Source of the DNA: Prevotellamassilia timonensis | GTDB lineage: Bacteria; Bacteroidota; Bacteroidia; Bacteroidales; Bacteroidaceae | DNA length: 64,000 bases | Direction of reading: 5' to 3' | Assembly: GCF_900106785.1 (NCBI RefSeq) | Contig: NZ_LT629844.1 | Span: forward strand, 476,030-540,029 | Part shown: piece by piece, positions 10,714 to 19,531 of the stretch | How positions within the stretch are numbered: position 1 is the first letter of the stretch | Layout of the letters: each line of letters begins with the position of its first letter | Notes under the pieces: model-generated | Databases searched by the model: none | The model's input: the letters and a program-made list of their open reading frames with translations, nothing else | What the model was told of the DNA's origin: nothing | Program-made: the position numbers and the translations under genes

Positions 10714-11040
10714 TTGTTCGACCCCACCGAGACGGGTGGCTATACGGGCAACACCCTTGCTCCACAAGCAGCGCTCGAACGGGTGCTCGCCCGGCAGTTT
10801 GATGGTTTGGACATTTTGAAAGAAATCTGCAGCGCAGTGTTGTCACAACATCTTGCCGCCCGCTACGAGGGTCCGTTGGGTGTGGACATGATGTTGGTAA
10901 AGACGGCCCAAGGCATCATGTTGCACCCGTGCATCGAGGTGAATTTGCGTCGCACCATGGGGTATGTGGCACTCGACGTGGCACGTGCCGAATATGACTT
11001 GCCCTCGGTGCTGAGGCATTGTTCGGGTGATTTTTATTGA
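10714..11040 (+). pseudogene. Remnant of an ATP-grasp-like protein (C-terminal part)
   Basis: About 108 codons in frame without a credible start (TTG at 10714). The sequence GPLGVDMMLV followed by HPCIEVNLRRTMG resembles the C-terminal metal/ATP-binding part of an ATP-grasp fold, with the E-N-R triad in IEVNLRR. The N-terminal two thirds of such a protein are absent; directly upstream are a hairpin and secA. I read it as a truncated gene left by a deletion. A short free-standing protein is possible but less likely. Confidence 0.5.
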
Positions 11041-11063
11041 TGTGAATGCAAAAAGATGTGTGT

Positions 11064-11098
11064 TTTGTTGGGATAACTTGTTATATTGGGTATATTTG
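11064..11098 (+). promoter_or_regulatory. Promoter of the WG-repeat lipoprotein gene
   Basis: TATATTTG at 11091-11098 is a perfect -7 box (TAnnTTTG). TTG at 11068-11070, 20 bases upstream, is a plausible -33 element, with TTTG just before it at 11064-11067. The ATG at 11141 follows 42 bases after the -7 box. Confidence 0.6.
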
Positions 11099-11140
11099 CA
11101 AACAAAATATTGCAATTTATAATCTAACATCAAATAAGCT

Positions 11141-12886
11141 ATGAAAAAGTTTATCAAGTCGTTATCCCTGTTCGTCATGCTCCTTGTTTTGGCATCGTGT
11201 TCACAATCGAATGGTAAATTAAAGTATTTGCCAGTACAGTTGGTTGGCTCCGAAATGTGGAGTATAGTAGACGTGGAAACAGGAGAAGTTATACTGAAAG
11301 ATGAGTTCAAGAATTGTCCGTCTGTGATTGTTAATGACATCTTTTATGTAATGAATGGTGATGGTAAGTATGACTTCTACAATGTGAATGATGTAAAGAA
11401 ACCTCTGAACAAGACTTCGTATAAGGAGGTTACATGTTTTAGTAATGGCTACGCATTGGCTGTGGAAGATGGAAAAACTATCAGCGTGATAAATGCTGAG
11501 GGCAAACAAGTGGCTTCGATGCCTACCAATGTGAAGCGTTGTGGCACATTCTCAGAGGATGGGGTGGCCATTGCCCAATTTACAGATGACAAATGTGGTC
11601 TGGTAGATACAAAAGGTAAGAAACTGTTTGATAAATCGTTCGACGGGATTGTGTCGTACAATGATGGTATAGCCATTGTTGTAAAAGATGGAACCGTGGA
11701 GGACGTGACCTATACGGTGATAGACAAATCGGGCAAGGAACTGTTCTCGAAAAAGAAGAGTGACTGCGATATGAGTGCTTCGATTTATAACGAGGGGCTG
11801 ATTGTAGTGAAGAAGGACGACAAATGTGTGGCGCTTGACAAGAAAGGTGAGCGCAAAGGTAATGTTGGCAACTCGTCTTCTGCATCACGACGTGTGGACA
11901 ATGGACTTATCGTTTACTATGATGGTGAATCGTATGGTCTGAAAGACAAGGACATGAATACGCTCATTCGAGCCAAATATGACGGACTTGAGGAGATGCC
12001 TGATGGCGTGTATGATATGCCGGCATTGTTTGTTGCAGCAAAAGGCGACATGATGGGCGTAATAGACAAAGAAGACAAGGAAATTGTACCTTTTGATCAA
12101 AAGGTGGCAATAGTGTTGGACGAGGACCGTTTCCTTGTGGGCAACGAGAAAAGTTGTGCCATTGTTGATTTGAATAACAAGGATGTGAGCAAGGACAACT
12201 TTAAGAAAGTATCAACCGAGTCTTGTTATTCGGTAACCAGCAACTACTATGATGCAGAGGGTGCAGCCAAGAATTTGGCATGCTATATTACTGCCAACAG
12301 TTGTTTCGATGCAAAAAGCGGTGATGTGTTTAAGAAGTTTGTTGGCAAGGCAAACTCGGCCGAGAGTAGTGCGGGCAGCTATTATGTGAATGACAATAAA
12401 GATGGTTTCAGTTTGTCTTATGAGTTTGAAGAACCTATAGCAGTGTCTATGCCCAAATATAGCACATACGAATTTTGGGGCAGCACTTATCGCTATCAGT
12501 CGGGTTATAACTATAATTATAACATGAACAGCAAAATAGCCGCAGTGCGTGCTGTGTTTGATGTGAGCGAGTATGCCGTTAATTCGGAGGAACGGTTTGT
12601 GGCAGCATTTGAAAAAGAACTGAACAAATTGGGCTTTAAGGCCTCTACTCCAGGCATATACCGTCACCCTAAGGGTGCGGCAATCAGCGTTGGCTATGAA
12701 GAGGGGGAAATAACGATGCTGTATGTGTTTAACGGAAAGAACTTGACAAAGGCTCTTGAAAGAGTGCCAAGAGATAAGGTGAAGACGGAGACACGTAGCA
12801 CGGACTATGATGAAGTAGACTCGGCAGCTGCCGATACGATGATGGTAGATTCGACATATGCAGACTCAGCTGCATATTATGAATAG
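11141..12886 (+). CDS. WG-repeat-like lipoprotein
   Basis: A 581-residue protein with a lipoprotein signal (LVLASC, lipidated Cys about residue 20). The middle holds degenerate repeats of the WG/KWG type: GLVDTKGKKLFDKSFDGI, VIDKSGKELF, ALDKKGERK, GVIDKEDKEIVPF. Each gives a small beta unit, so a solenoid or propeller is expected on the cell surface or in the periplasm. The last 60 residues are acidic and Ser/Asp-rich. Function is unknown; such proteins are thought to bind partners or envelope material. It has its own promoter and is followed by a bidirectional hairpin. Confidence 0.7.
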   Translation: MKKFIKSLSLFVMLLVLASCSQSNGKLKYLPVQLVGSEMWSIVDVETGEVILKDEFKNCPSVIVNDIFYVMNGDGKYDFYNVNDVKKPLNKTSYKEVTCFSNGYALAVEDGKTISVINAEGKQVASMPTNVKRCGTFSEDGVAIAQFTDDKCGLVDTKGKKLFDKSFDGIVSYNDGIAIVVKDGTVEDVTYTVIDKSGKELFSKKKSDCDMSASIYNEGLIVVKKDDKCVALDKKGERKGNVGNSSSASRRVDNGLIVYYDGESYGLKDKDMNTLIRAKYDGLEEMPDGVYDMPALFVAAKGDMMGVIDKEDKEIVPFDQKVAIVLDEDRFLVGNEKSCAIVDLNNKDVSKDNFKKVSTESCYSVTSNYYDAEGAAKNLACYITANSCFDAKSGDVFKKFVGKANSAESSAGSYYVNDNKDGFSLSYEFEEPIAVSMPKYSTYEFWGSTYRYQSGYNYNYNMNSKIAAVRAVFDVSEYAVNSEERFVAAFEKELNKLGFKASTPGIYRHPKGAAISVGYEEGEITMLYVFNGKNLTKALERVPRDKVKTETRSTDYDEVDSAAADTMMVDSTYADSAAYYE

Positions 12887-12903
12887 TTGGAAATAATAAT
12901 AAC

Positions 12904-12947
12904 AATTTGCCCCAACGTACCACAAGTGTGGTATGTTGGGGCAAATT
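12904..12947. terminator. Bidirectional terminator between WG-repeat gene and thiF
   Basis: AATTTGCCCCAAC pairs with GTTGGGGCAAATT around an inner GTACCAC/GTGGTAT stem. The hairpin lies between converging genes ending at 12886 (plus) and 12985 (minus), so it can serve both. Confidence 0.75.
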
Positions 12948-12984
12948 GTGAAATATGACATGCCAGTGTTGGCATGGTCACGTT

Positions 12985-13668
12985 TTATAGGTCAATTACA
13001 AATGACTGCATGGTGCGCAGGTCGATGCTCCAAAGTTTGTTGACGAGTGGCTCGCCATAGCCACATATCAGTTGCAGCGCCTGCTCGGCCAACACGCTGC
13101 CTACAACGGCAGGGGTCATGCCAACCACTTGCTTGCCAGGGTGCGGAATGTGCTCGTCGGGGTAGAGGTCGCGGTAGTGACGCGCATTGCTGCCGCCAAC
13201 ATTGAATATGGCTGCCTGGCCCTCAAATCCGCACACGGCACCATAAAGGTAGGGTATGCCGGCAGCGCGGCAGGCATCGTCGATGATGTAGCGTGTGGCA
13301 AAATTGTCGCAACCGTCAATGACCATGTCGTATTGGCTGATGATGCTGGCGGCATTGTCGCTCGTCAGGCGGAAAGGGTAGGGCTTGAGGCAGACCTCGG
13401 AGTTGAGGCTGTGCAGGCGTTTGACAGCTTCGTCAATTTTGGGCTGGCCAAGCTGCTCCTCGGCATACAACACTTGGCGGTGCAGGTTGCTGTTGCTTAC
13501 CACATCATCGTCCATCAAACCTAATGTGCCAATACCTGCCCCCGTAAGGTAGAGAGCTATGGGCGAACCGAGTCCGCCAACGCCAACAAGCAGCACGCGT
13601 GCTTGTTTGATTTTAGCTTGTCCTTCGGGCCCTATTTCGGGCAACATGAGTTGTCGTTCGTAGCGCAT
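12985..13668 (-). CDS. thiF: ThiF-type adenylyltransferase (E1-like), sulfur transfer for thiazole
   Basis: A 227-residue E1-like enzyme that adenylates the C-terminal Gly of ThiS. It has GVGGLGSP (nucleotide loop, about residues 29-36), the DDDVVSNSNLHRQ motif with the catalytic Arg, and DGCDNFATRYIIDD. The paired CxxC zinc ligands and the catalytic Cys loop of E. coli ThiF are not present: the region reads HPGKQVVGMTPAVVGS. That form is common in Bacteroidetes ThiF/MoeB relatives. It is the last gene of thiSGHF, 5 bases after thiH. MoeB is the alternative, but the operon argues for ThiF. Confidence 0.88.
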   Translation of the reverse strand: MRYERQLMLPEIGPEGQAKIKQARVLLVGVGGLGSPIALYLTGAGIGTLGLMDDDVVSNSNLHRQVLYAEEQLGQPKIDEAVKRLHSLNSEVCLKPYPFRLTSDNAASIISQYDMVIDGCDNFATRYIIDDACRAAGIPYLYGAVCGFEGQAAIFNVGGSNARHYRDLYPDEHIPHPGKQVVGMTPAVVGSVLAEQALQLICGYGEPLVNKLWSIDLRTMQSFVIDL

Positions 13669-13673
13669 GGTGC

Positions 13674-14810
13674 TCAGGCTTTAACTTTGAAAGTGCGGTC
13701 GAAACTCTCGTCCCAATCCTTCCATACGGGTTCTACCCCCATTTGTTTAAGCGCCCCGGTTACTTCGGGCACGCTGCGCGGGTCGGTCACCTCAAATTGT
13801 TCGAGCGCGTCCTTGTGTGTGGCATAGCCGCCAGGTTCAGTCTGGCTGCCGGCCGACATGGTGGTCACGCCGAGGGTGGCCATGTGGTTGCGGAAGTCGG
13901 GACTCTCGCGTGTGCTGTATGATATGTCGACGTCGTGGTCGAATATGCGCATGGCAAAGGTGAGTTGTGCCAACTCTTTGTCGGTCATGACACAGTTGGG
14001 TTGGAACCCGCCATTTTCGGCCGGACACATACGTGGAAAGTTTACGCTGTATTTTGTGCGCCAATAGTGGCGTTGCAAGTAGCGCAGATGGCGTGCCATC
14101 ATGGTGAGGTCGGTGCGCCATTCCTTTTCAAGACCTATCAGTACGCCCATGCCAATAGAGTGTACGCCGGCCTGGCCCATGCGGTCGAAACCGTTGACGC
14201 GCCATTCAAACTTCGACTTCATGCCACGTGGGTGGTAAAGTTTGTAGTTCTCGCGGTGGTAGGTCTCCTGAAAGCATATCACGCCATTCATGCCGTGGTG
14301 GGTCAATTCTTTGTAGTCCTCGGCACTGAGCGGCATTACCTCAATTTTAAGATTTGAGAAGTAGGGCTTTGCCAAGTCGAGTGCCTTGGCCAGATAAGGC
14401 GTGCCGGCCAAAGCAGGATTTTCGCCTGTTACGATAAGCAGGTTTTCGAACGGGCCAAGTTGTTTGATAGCCTCATACTCTTTCACCATCTCTTCGGGGG
14501 TAAGAATGGTGCGCTTCATTTTGTTAGCCACGTGAAATCCGCAATAGACGCACGAATTGGTGCACGAGTTGGTCAGGTAAAGCGGAATGAACATAGACAC
14601 CGTGCGCCCAAAGCGCTCCTCGGTGTAACGGCGTGACAGGCGCGCCATTTGTTCAAGATATGGTTCGGCTGCGGGCGATATGAGCGCCATGAAGTCGTCG
14701 ACGTTGCAATGCTCCTTTTGCAGGGCGCGCAGCACGTCTTGTTCTGTTTTGGCAGCGATGGCGGCAGTTGTGTCGTCCCATGAATATTTTAGTAGTTCGT
14801 CAGAAAACAT
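13674..14810 (-). CDS. thiH: 2-iminoacetate synthase ThiH (radical SAM tyrosine lyase)
   Basis: A 378-residue radical SAM enzyme. It cleaves tyrosine to dehydroglycine (2-iminoacetate) and p-cresol for thiazole formation in anaerobes. The cluster motif CTNSCVYCGF (CX3CX2C) is intact at about residues 92-101. The C-terminal BATS-type region DISYSTRESPDFRNH and TTMSAGSQTEPGGY matches ThiH. Length matches E. coli ThiH (377). It is preceded by thiG by 12 bases and followed by thiF by 5, so it is cotranscribed under the TPP riboswitch. Confidence 0.96.
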   Translation of the reverse strand: MFSDELLKYSWDDTTAAIAAKTEQDVLRALQKEHCNVDDFMALISPAAEPYLEQMARLSRRYTEERFGRTVSMFIPLYLTNSCTNSCVYCGFHVANKMKRTILTPEEMVKEYEAIKQLGPFENLLIVTGENPALAGTPYLAKALDLAKPYFSNLKIEVMPLSAEDYKELTHHGMNGVICFQETYHRENYKLYHPRGMKSKFEWRVNGFDRMGQAGVHSIGMGVLIGLEKEWRTDLTMMARHLRYLQRHYWRTKYSVNFPRMCPAENGGFQPNCVMTDKELAQLTFAMRIFDHDVDISYSTRESPDFRNHMATLGVTTMSAGSQTEPGGYATHKDALEQFEVTDPRSVPEVTGALKQMGVEPVWKDWDESFDRTFKVKA

Positions 14811-14822
14811 TGAACGTGAACT

Positions 14823-15590
14823 TTAGTTGAGAAAAGAGGTGAGGGGAGAGCTTGCTTCGGCTTCGAAGCTATGAACCTGTGCGGCCAGTCCGGCTTCGAA
14901 AGCCTGGCGTCCGGCCTCGACAGCCTGTTTGAAAGCCTGTGCCATTTGTGTGGGGTTGCCAGCAACCGCTATGGCTGTGTTGACCAAGCAGGCCGAAGCT
15001 CCCATCTCCATAGCCTCGGCAGCGTGGCTCGGTGCGCCAATGCCGGCGTCGACCACCACGGGCACGTTGGCTTGTTCGATGATGATGCGCAGAAAGTCGC
15101 GCGTTTGCAGTCCGCGGTTGGTGCCGATAGGGGCGCCAAGTGGCATGACGGCTGCGGCACCGGCCTCCTCAAGGTGCTTGCACAGGGTGGGGTCGGCCTG
15201 GCAGTAGGGCAGTACAACAAATCCCATCTTTACAAGTTCCTCGGTGGCTTTGAGCGTTTCGGTGCTGTCGGGCAGCAAATAACGTGGGTCGGGGTGAATT
15301 TCGAGTTTCAGCCAGTTTGTGCCGAACGCTTCGCGCGCCATTTGTGCTGCGAACACAGCCTCCTCGGCGTTGCGCACGCCGCTGGTGTTAGGCAGGAGCT
15401 GTATGCTGTCGTTTTTGATGTGTGACAACATGTCGTCGTTGTCGTCGTTCAGTTCGATACGCTTCATGGCCACGGTAACCATTTCGGTGCCCGAGGCGGC
15501 AATGGCCTTTTGCATTTCGGTGTTGCTGCGGAACTTGCCCGTTCCGAGGAACAGACGCGAGTTGAACTCGCGGTTTGATATTTTAAGCAT
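14823..15590 (-). CDS. thiG: Thiazole synthase ThiG
   Basis: A 255-residue TIM-barrel enzyme that joins DXP, dehydroglycine and the ThiS thiocarboxylate into thiazole phosphate. [16 protein letters not shown] carries the region near the early strands, [12 protein letters not shown] and [14 protein letters not shown] follow (the EVxxD-type site with the Schiff-base Lys), and the phosphate loop [16 protein letters not shown] is intact. The start [12 protein letters not shown] at 15590 is chosen: codons further upstream (to 15659) fall in an octamer repeat array that also precedes the unrelated symporter gene at 32645. Confidence 0.95.
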   Translation of the reverse strand: MLKISNREFNSRLFLGTGKFRSNTEMQKAIAASGTEMVTVAMKRIELNDDNDDMLSHIKNDSIQLLPNTSGVRNAEEAVFAAQMAREAFGTNWLKLEIHPDPRYLLPDSTETLKATEELVKMGFVVLPYCQADPTLCKHLEEAGAAAVMPLGAPIGTNRGLQTRDFLRIIIEQANVPVVVDAGIGAPSHAAEAMEMGASACLVNTAIAVAGNPTQMAQAFKQAVEAGRQAFEAGLAAQVHSFEAEASSPLTSFLN

Positions 15591-15598
15591 GATGTGTG

Positions 15599-15737
15599 TT
15601 ATGCGTTGGTGGAAATAGTTGAGTTGACAAGTTGACAAGTTAACAGGTAAGTTAGCCAAGTATTATTTAAGCTTCTTACCATTCAGACTTTAACATAAGT
15701 AGTTTTACTTGTTAACCAGTCAACCTGTTAACCAAGA
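15599..15737. repeat. Octamer-armed repeat (element D), copy 1, inside the thi operon
   Basis: Two arrays of the degenerate octamer AYYYGTYA face each other: GTTGACAAGTTGACAAGTTA (15621-15642 area) and ACTTGTTAACCAGTCAACC (15707 on). Between them lie AGCTTCTTACC and GACTTTAACATAA. The same order recurs at 32670-33077, where a second element sits at GACTTT. This copy occupies the unusually long thiS-thiG gap. Confidence 0.7.
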
Positions 15738-15835
15738 AAATCTCCAACAGGTTGTGTGTTATAAAAATAGGGGGAATGTGATGTGTTACGATATCCCAAC
15801 AACTGCGGGGTATAAGTTTGCCGGCAGATGCGTGT

Positions 15836-16033
15836 TTATCCGCCACAAGCAGCCTTGATAATGGTGATTTTAGCACCGGCTGTGAGTGGAAAATCAGCCC
15901 ATTGTGTGCGTGGCACCATTTTGTTGTCAACGGCAGCGGCCACGCCTTGTGCGGGCATGCCGAGTTGCTCAATGAGTGTAGAAAGTGTGGTAGCTTGTGT
16001 ATCCACCTCCTTGTTGTTTACAAATACTTGCAT
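15836..16033 (-). CDS. thiS: Sulfur carrier protein ThiS
   Basis: A 65-residue ubiquitin-fold protein ending in the required Gly-Gly (KAACGG). ThiF adenylates this terminus, and it then carries sulfur as a thiocarboxylate to ThiG. It starts MQVFVNNKEVDTQ and has the usual length. It is the first gene after the TPP riboswitch. thiE and thiC, which often sit between thiS and thiH in Bacteroides, are absent from this operon and must lie elsewhere if present. Confidence 0.93.
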   Translation of the reverse strand: MQVFVNNKEVDTQATTLSTLIEQLGMPAQGVAAAVDNKMVPRTQWADFPLTAGAKITIIKAACGG

Positions 16034-16138
16034 AAGCTGAATGTATTTTTAATGTGGTTATGCGAAGTGCAGAGGAGGGTGTGTAATGAAACGGCGTTCT
16101 GCCAGCGCTTGATGTAAAAAGGGCAGAAATGGGTCACA

Positions 16139-16222
16139 CAATGCCTACGGCAGCATTAACTGCGTCAGGTCGTAAGGGTATAATCTCAGCCGTTGCCGTA
16201 AGGGCATAACAGCACCCCTTTG
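16139..16222 (-). promoter_or_regulatory. TPP riboswitch (THI box) upstream of thiS
   Basis: Read on the minus strand from 16222: GGGGTGCT, a P3-like stem (GCCCTTACGGC), CGGCTGAGA, then ACCCTTACGACCTGA, GTTAATGCTGCCGTAGG. These are the pyrimidine-sensing CTGAGA and the pyrophosphate-side ACCUGA...UAAUGC..GCGUAGG blocks of the TPP aptamer in correct order and spacing. The thiS ATG lies about 105 bases downstream; that stretch would contain the expression platform. It shows the operon is repressed by thiamine pyrophosphate. Confidence 0.95.
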
Positions 16223-16475
16223 TCTTCACACTGCAAAAATACGGCAAGTAAGCGAATGTGCAAAGTACTTGCGCACATTTTTTTTGACGTTTTGTCGCTT
16301 GTCCCTCATGTTGTGACGACAATATGGCATAAGAAAGGTCATTTTGGCAGATTACAAACGTATATGGGCATTGGCACGGCAGTTGCAAATAGTAGGGCGT
16401 TCGCCGAAAGGCCGAAAGGCCTGGGGCGGACAAGAAACATTAAACATTAAAACAACAAATAAAACACATACAATT

Positions 16476-16892
16476 ATGACACGTTATTCACAAGATTGGC
16501 TTCCTAATGTATTTGGTAATTTCTTTGACGACAATTATATGCCACGCGTTAATGCCACGGCGCCTTCGTTCAATGTAGCTGAAGACGACAAGAGCTATAC
16601 CGTAGAGGTGGCTGCTCCTGGCATGACGAAGGACGACTTCAACATTCATCTTGACGAAAATGGTGACTTGGTTATCAACATGGAAAAGAAGAACGAAGAA
16701 GAAGAGAAGAAAGGCAAGAAGTATTTGCGTCGCGAATTTGCCTACACCAAATACGAGCAAACACTTGTATTGCCTGACGATGTTGACAAAACAAAGATTG
16801 CTGCTGAGGTAAAGCATGGTGTGTTGAACATAGAATTGCCTAAGGTGGCAGAAAGTGAAACTAAGGTGGCTCGCGCCATTGAGGTTCACTAA
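16476..16892 (+). CDS. Small heat-shock protein Hsp20 (alpha-crystallin family)
   Basis: A 138-residue ATP-independent holdase. The alpha-crystallin domain covers residues about 28-130: FNVAEDDKSYTVEVAAPGM, then DLVINMEKK, a charged loop EEEEKKGKKYLRREF, and HGVLNIELPKV near the C-terminus, matching the conserved A-x-x-x-n-GvL. The start at 16476 (MTRYSQDWLPNVF) follows an A-rich leader; the frame is open upstream to 16344 but without family similarity. It is monocistronic, followed by a strong terminator. Confidence 0.93.
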   Translation: MTRYSQDWLPNVFGNFFDDNYMPRVNATAPSFNVAEDDKSYTVEVAAPGMTKDDFNIHLDENGDLVINMEKKNEEEEKKGKKYLRREFAYTKYEQTLVLPDDVDKTKIAAEVKHGVLNIELPKVAESETKVARAIEVH

Positions 16893-16916
16893 TCAACATT
16901 ATTAGCATATAGAATA

Positions 16917-16966
16917 TACGCCCCTGGCTTAGACTTTTTGCCTTTTGGAGTCTGAGCCAGGGGCGT
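16917..16966 (+). terminator. Terminator after hsp20, copy 1
   Basis: CGCCCCTGGCTTAGACT pairs with AGTCTGAGCCAGGGGCG around TTTTTGCCTTTTGG, and a T-run follows. Nearly the same hairpin recurs at 18028-18085. Confidence 0.85.
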
Positions 16967-17131
16967 ACTTTTTGTTATTGCTTATATATAACAAAGATGA
17001 TATTTGAACTTTGTTATATAGATGCGTGACGCTCACGCTCAAGTCGAATGGCGTCAGCACTCCCATCACGGTGGTACAGAATTAAGTTTGGCGTCACATC
17101 ACCATTTACTGTAAACCACTAAACGCTACCA

Positions 17132-17297
17132 GCAAACGCAAGCACTAATGGGGGCGACGCGTCTCGCGTCGGGAAAAATGCAATGTTCTTACACTAAATA
17201 ATGGTTCGTTGGCAGCACTAATTACACGCCTGTCTGTGAGCCTTTGCCTAAAATTCCGACGCGGGACGCGTCGCCCCCATTAGTGTTAGCGTTTGGT
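17132..17297. repeat. CTAATGGGGGC inverted-repeat element (element C), copy 1
   Basis: The ends CAAACGCAAGCACTAATGGG and the complement of CCCATTAGTGTTAGCGTTTG are inverted, followed inward by GGCGACGCG. The interior has the phrase CTGTGAGCCTTTGC, shared with the copy at 39613-39770. A half copy lies at 44780-44808. Confidence 0.75.
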
Positions 17298-18027
17298 GCT
17301 TGAGTCCGATCGTATACGTTTTGCCGGACAGTTCCCTTTGCCAGAATGGCAAACAAGTTGAGATAATAGCAAAGATGATATTTGAACTTTGTTATATAGA
17401 AGCAATAATCACCAACACAAATTGGTTTAGTATAAAAGCGTTGCAACGGTCTCGCTGAGGCATTGCACCCATCAAAAGAGGTGTGCAACTTGTACCCAAA
17501 TATTTGCACCCTCCCCGTCAGCCTACTTGTAAATGAATGCGTGTGTTTTCACTGCCATCTTACACTTTTTGTACGTAACAAGTTGATATACAGATGTTTC
17601 AAGAGTGTAGGATAAGTTCAAAGTATCTTACACACCCCTACATACATCTTACACATCACACCCCGCTGCCCCGCAGTCGGTTTTGTCGTATGCGGTGGAT
17701 TGTACACCACTGGGACGTAGAAAAATCAGTCGGAGCAACAGACTTTTCTGCTCCCCTATGCTGTGATACCGCCCTCCCGTGCTTGTGCCGTGTGGCAGCA
17801 TGAGGGGTGTGCAGGTTGCGTGTAGGTAGATATAGTAGCATCTTACACTAATTAAAGTGTTGATAGTCAATGAGTTGCAATGCGTTAGTGTAAGATGTAA
17901 GATGCTCGTCGTGTAAGTTGTTGTAGTATGGTAAAAGGTCCCAAGTGCAACTTATTAGTCTTGGTTCCTTTTATAAATTATTACTGTTCGCATGATTACA
18001 TTTCACCGGACAATATTAGTAAATAGA

Positions 18028-18085
18028 ATCTGCGCCCCTGGCTCAGACTTTTTGCCTTTTGAAGTCTGAGCCAGGGGCGTATTTT
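18028..18085 (+). terminator. Terminator-like hairpin, copy 2
   Basis: CGCCCCTGGCTCAGACT pairs with AGTCTGAGCCAGGGGCG with loop TTTTTGCCTTTTGA and is followed by ATTTTTTAT. It is an almost exact duplicate of 16917-16966 yet has no gene ending directly before it, which suggests a duplication or a deleted gene. Confidence 0.7.
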
Positions 18086-18338
18086 TTATAAGTAGGAGAC
18101 GCGAGCTACGTCCAGTGATTTAGCATATTTATGTAGCACAATAAGTTTTGAATTTAGTCAAAGCGGGGAAAGCAGTTGCTATTTGATTTCGACAATGGAA
18201 AAATACCTATATATGGGTATGGAATTGACAAAGATAATAGAGTATTTTTGCGTCGTAAGAAAGGAACATATAAAACTTCTTGATGAAATCTTGAGAGTTG
18301 ACTTAGATATTATTCTTTACTTCTAAAATTTTAAGACA

Positions 18339-19526
18339 ATGAAAAAAATAGTATTTGTACTTTTGTCCTTATTAGTGCTCAACGCATGTAGCAATACAGA
18401 GGATTTTGACAGTGTCTCTTCTCAAAAGAAATATAGTCATACGGAAACGAATTTGGATAAAGCAATCTGTACAGCTACAAAAGCACTGCAGGAAATGAGT
18501 CCATACACAAGAAGCCATAAAGAATGTACTTTTAAGAATGCTTACCCAGTTTTATCCAAAAGAATTGCAACACGGTCGGGAAATGCAGACACTGACACTC
18601 TGTTGTATTTGATAAATTTTGATCAGGGATTTGCTATCATAGGAGCGCAAAATTGCACCGACCAGATTTTTGCCATTTCGGATAATAGTCAAATCAGTGT
18701 TACTGATACTATAACGAACCCTGTATTAGCGAAAATGATAAGTTCTTATGCTAAATTCGTGGAGGATAAATCCTCAAGCAAAAAAGTTATAGACACGCAA
18801 TCAGAGCCTATAATAAATGTTTTGCAATATATGCCTCCATTGGTTCAATCGCAATGGCAACAAGATGATGGGTTCAATGCGCTATTCCCAAATAATGAAA
18901 ATGTAGGTTGTGTCCCTGTGGCAGTAGCGCAAGTGTGTTATTACCATAAGAAGCCTCAAAGCTTAGATGGGTATCAGTTTAATTGGAATTTGATGCAAAA
19001 TATAAAGAATTCGTCCAACTTATTCGTTTATAGTAATAGTAATGAAGAAGCAAGTAAACAAGTCACGCGCTTTTTATATGAATTAGCTAAAAAAATGGGA
19101 ACTAACAATGGATCTACATATAGAAGAGAAATACTACCATGTCTAAAATCAATGGGATATGAAGCAAGTCAGTCTGCATTAGACATCAATACTGTAAAGT
19201 GGGATATATTAAACGGACGTGAGCCAGTTATTCTATGTGGTAATGTATCTGGTAATAGTATTGGGCATGCGTGGGTTGTTGATGGATACAGAGAAACAGA
19301 AACAAAGATACCACATACCAATAATGATGATTATGATTATCAATATGATTATTATTTACATTGCAACTGGGGATGGGGTGGAATAGCCGATGGATATTAC
19401 AAGTATGCTAATTCAATGGGCCTTTTTGATTTTGATACAACCCATGGTGCAGATTGGGGAGGTAATGGAACTACATCTAGATATGAATTTACAGATAATC
19501 TTATAATGTTTTACTATATATATTGA
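18339..19526 (+). CDS. C10 family cysteine protease (streptopain-like) lipoprotein
   Basis: A 395-residue secreted protease. The lipobox LVLNAC puts lipidated Cys at residue 17. Residues about 30-160 form the Spi-like propeptide. The catalytic Cys191 sits in NVGCVPVAVAQVCYYH and the catalytic His310 in GHAWVVDGY, with CNWGWGGIADGYY following, all diagnostic for peptidase family C10 (SpeB, interpain, Bacteroides Bfp). Base composition is clearly AT-richer than the neighbours, consistent with horizontal transfer. It is followed at once by a small lipoprotein gene, an arrangement seen for C10 protease/inhibitor pairs. Confidence 0.9.
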   Translation: MKKIVFVLLSLLVLNACSNTEDFDSVSSQKKYSHTETNLDKAICTATKALQEMSPYTRSHKECTFKNAYPVLSKRIATRSGNADTDTLLYLINFDQGFAIIGAQNCTDQIFAISDNSQISVTDTITNPVLAKMISSYAKFVEDKSSSKKVIDTQSEPIINVLQYMPPLVQSQWQQDDGFNALFPNNENVGCVPVAVAQVCYYHKKPQSLDGYQFNWNLMQNIKNSSNLFVYSNSNEEASKQVTRFLYELAKKMGTNNGSTYRREILPCLKSMGYEASQSALDINTVKWDILNGREPVILCGNVSGNSIGHAWVVDGYRETETKIPHTNNDDYDYQYDYYLHCNWGWGGIADGYYKYANSMGLFDFDTTHGADWGGNGTTSRYEFTDNLIMFYYIY

Positions 19527-19531
19527 TTGTG

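Larger units (their letters stand above)
16893..18338. other. 1.4 kb gene-free region with repeats
   Basis: No convincing gene is visible. It holds, in order: terminator 16917-16966; a perfect 31-bp direct repeat at 16992-17022 and 17370-17400 (contains GATATTTGAACTTTG); the CTAATGGGGGC inverted-repeat element 17132-17297; a stretch 17540-17920 in which TCTTACAC recurs several times and GCATCTTACACTAA (17838-17851) pairs with TTAGTGTAAGATG (17885-17897); and a second terminator-like hairpin 18028-18085. It looks like decayed mobile DNA. Confidence 0.6.

Noticed and set aside
17222-17509. 95-codon minus-strand frame
   Set aside because: Overlaps the inverted-repeat element C and the 31-bp direct repeat; composition is not protein-like.
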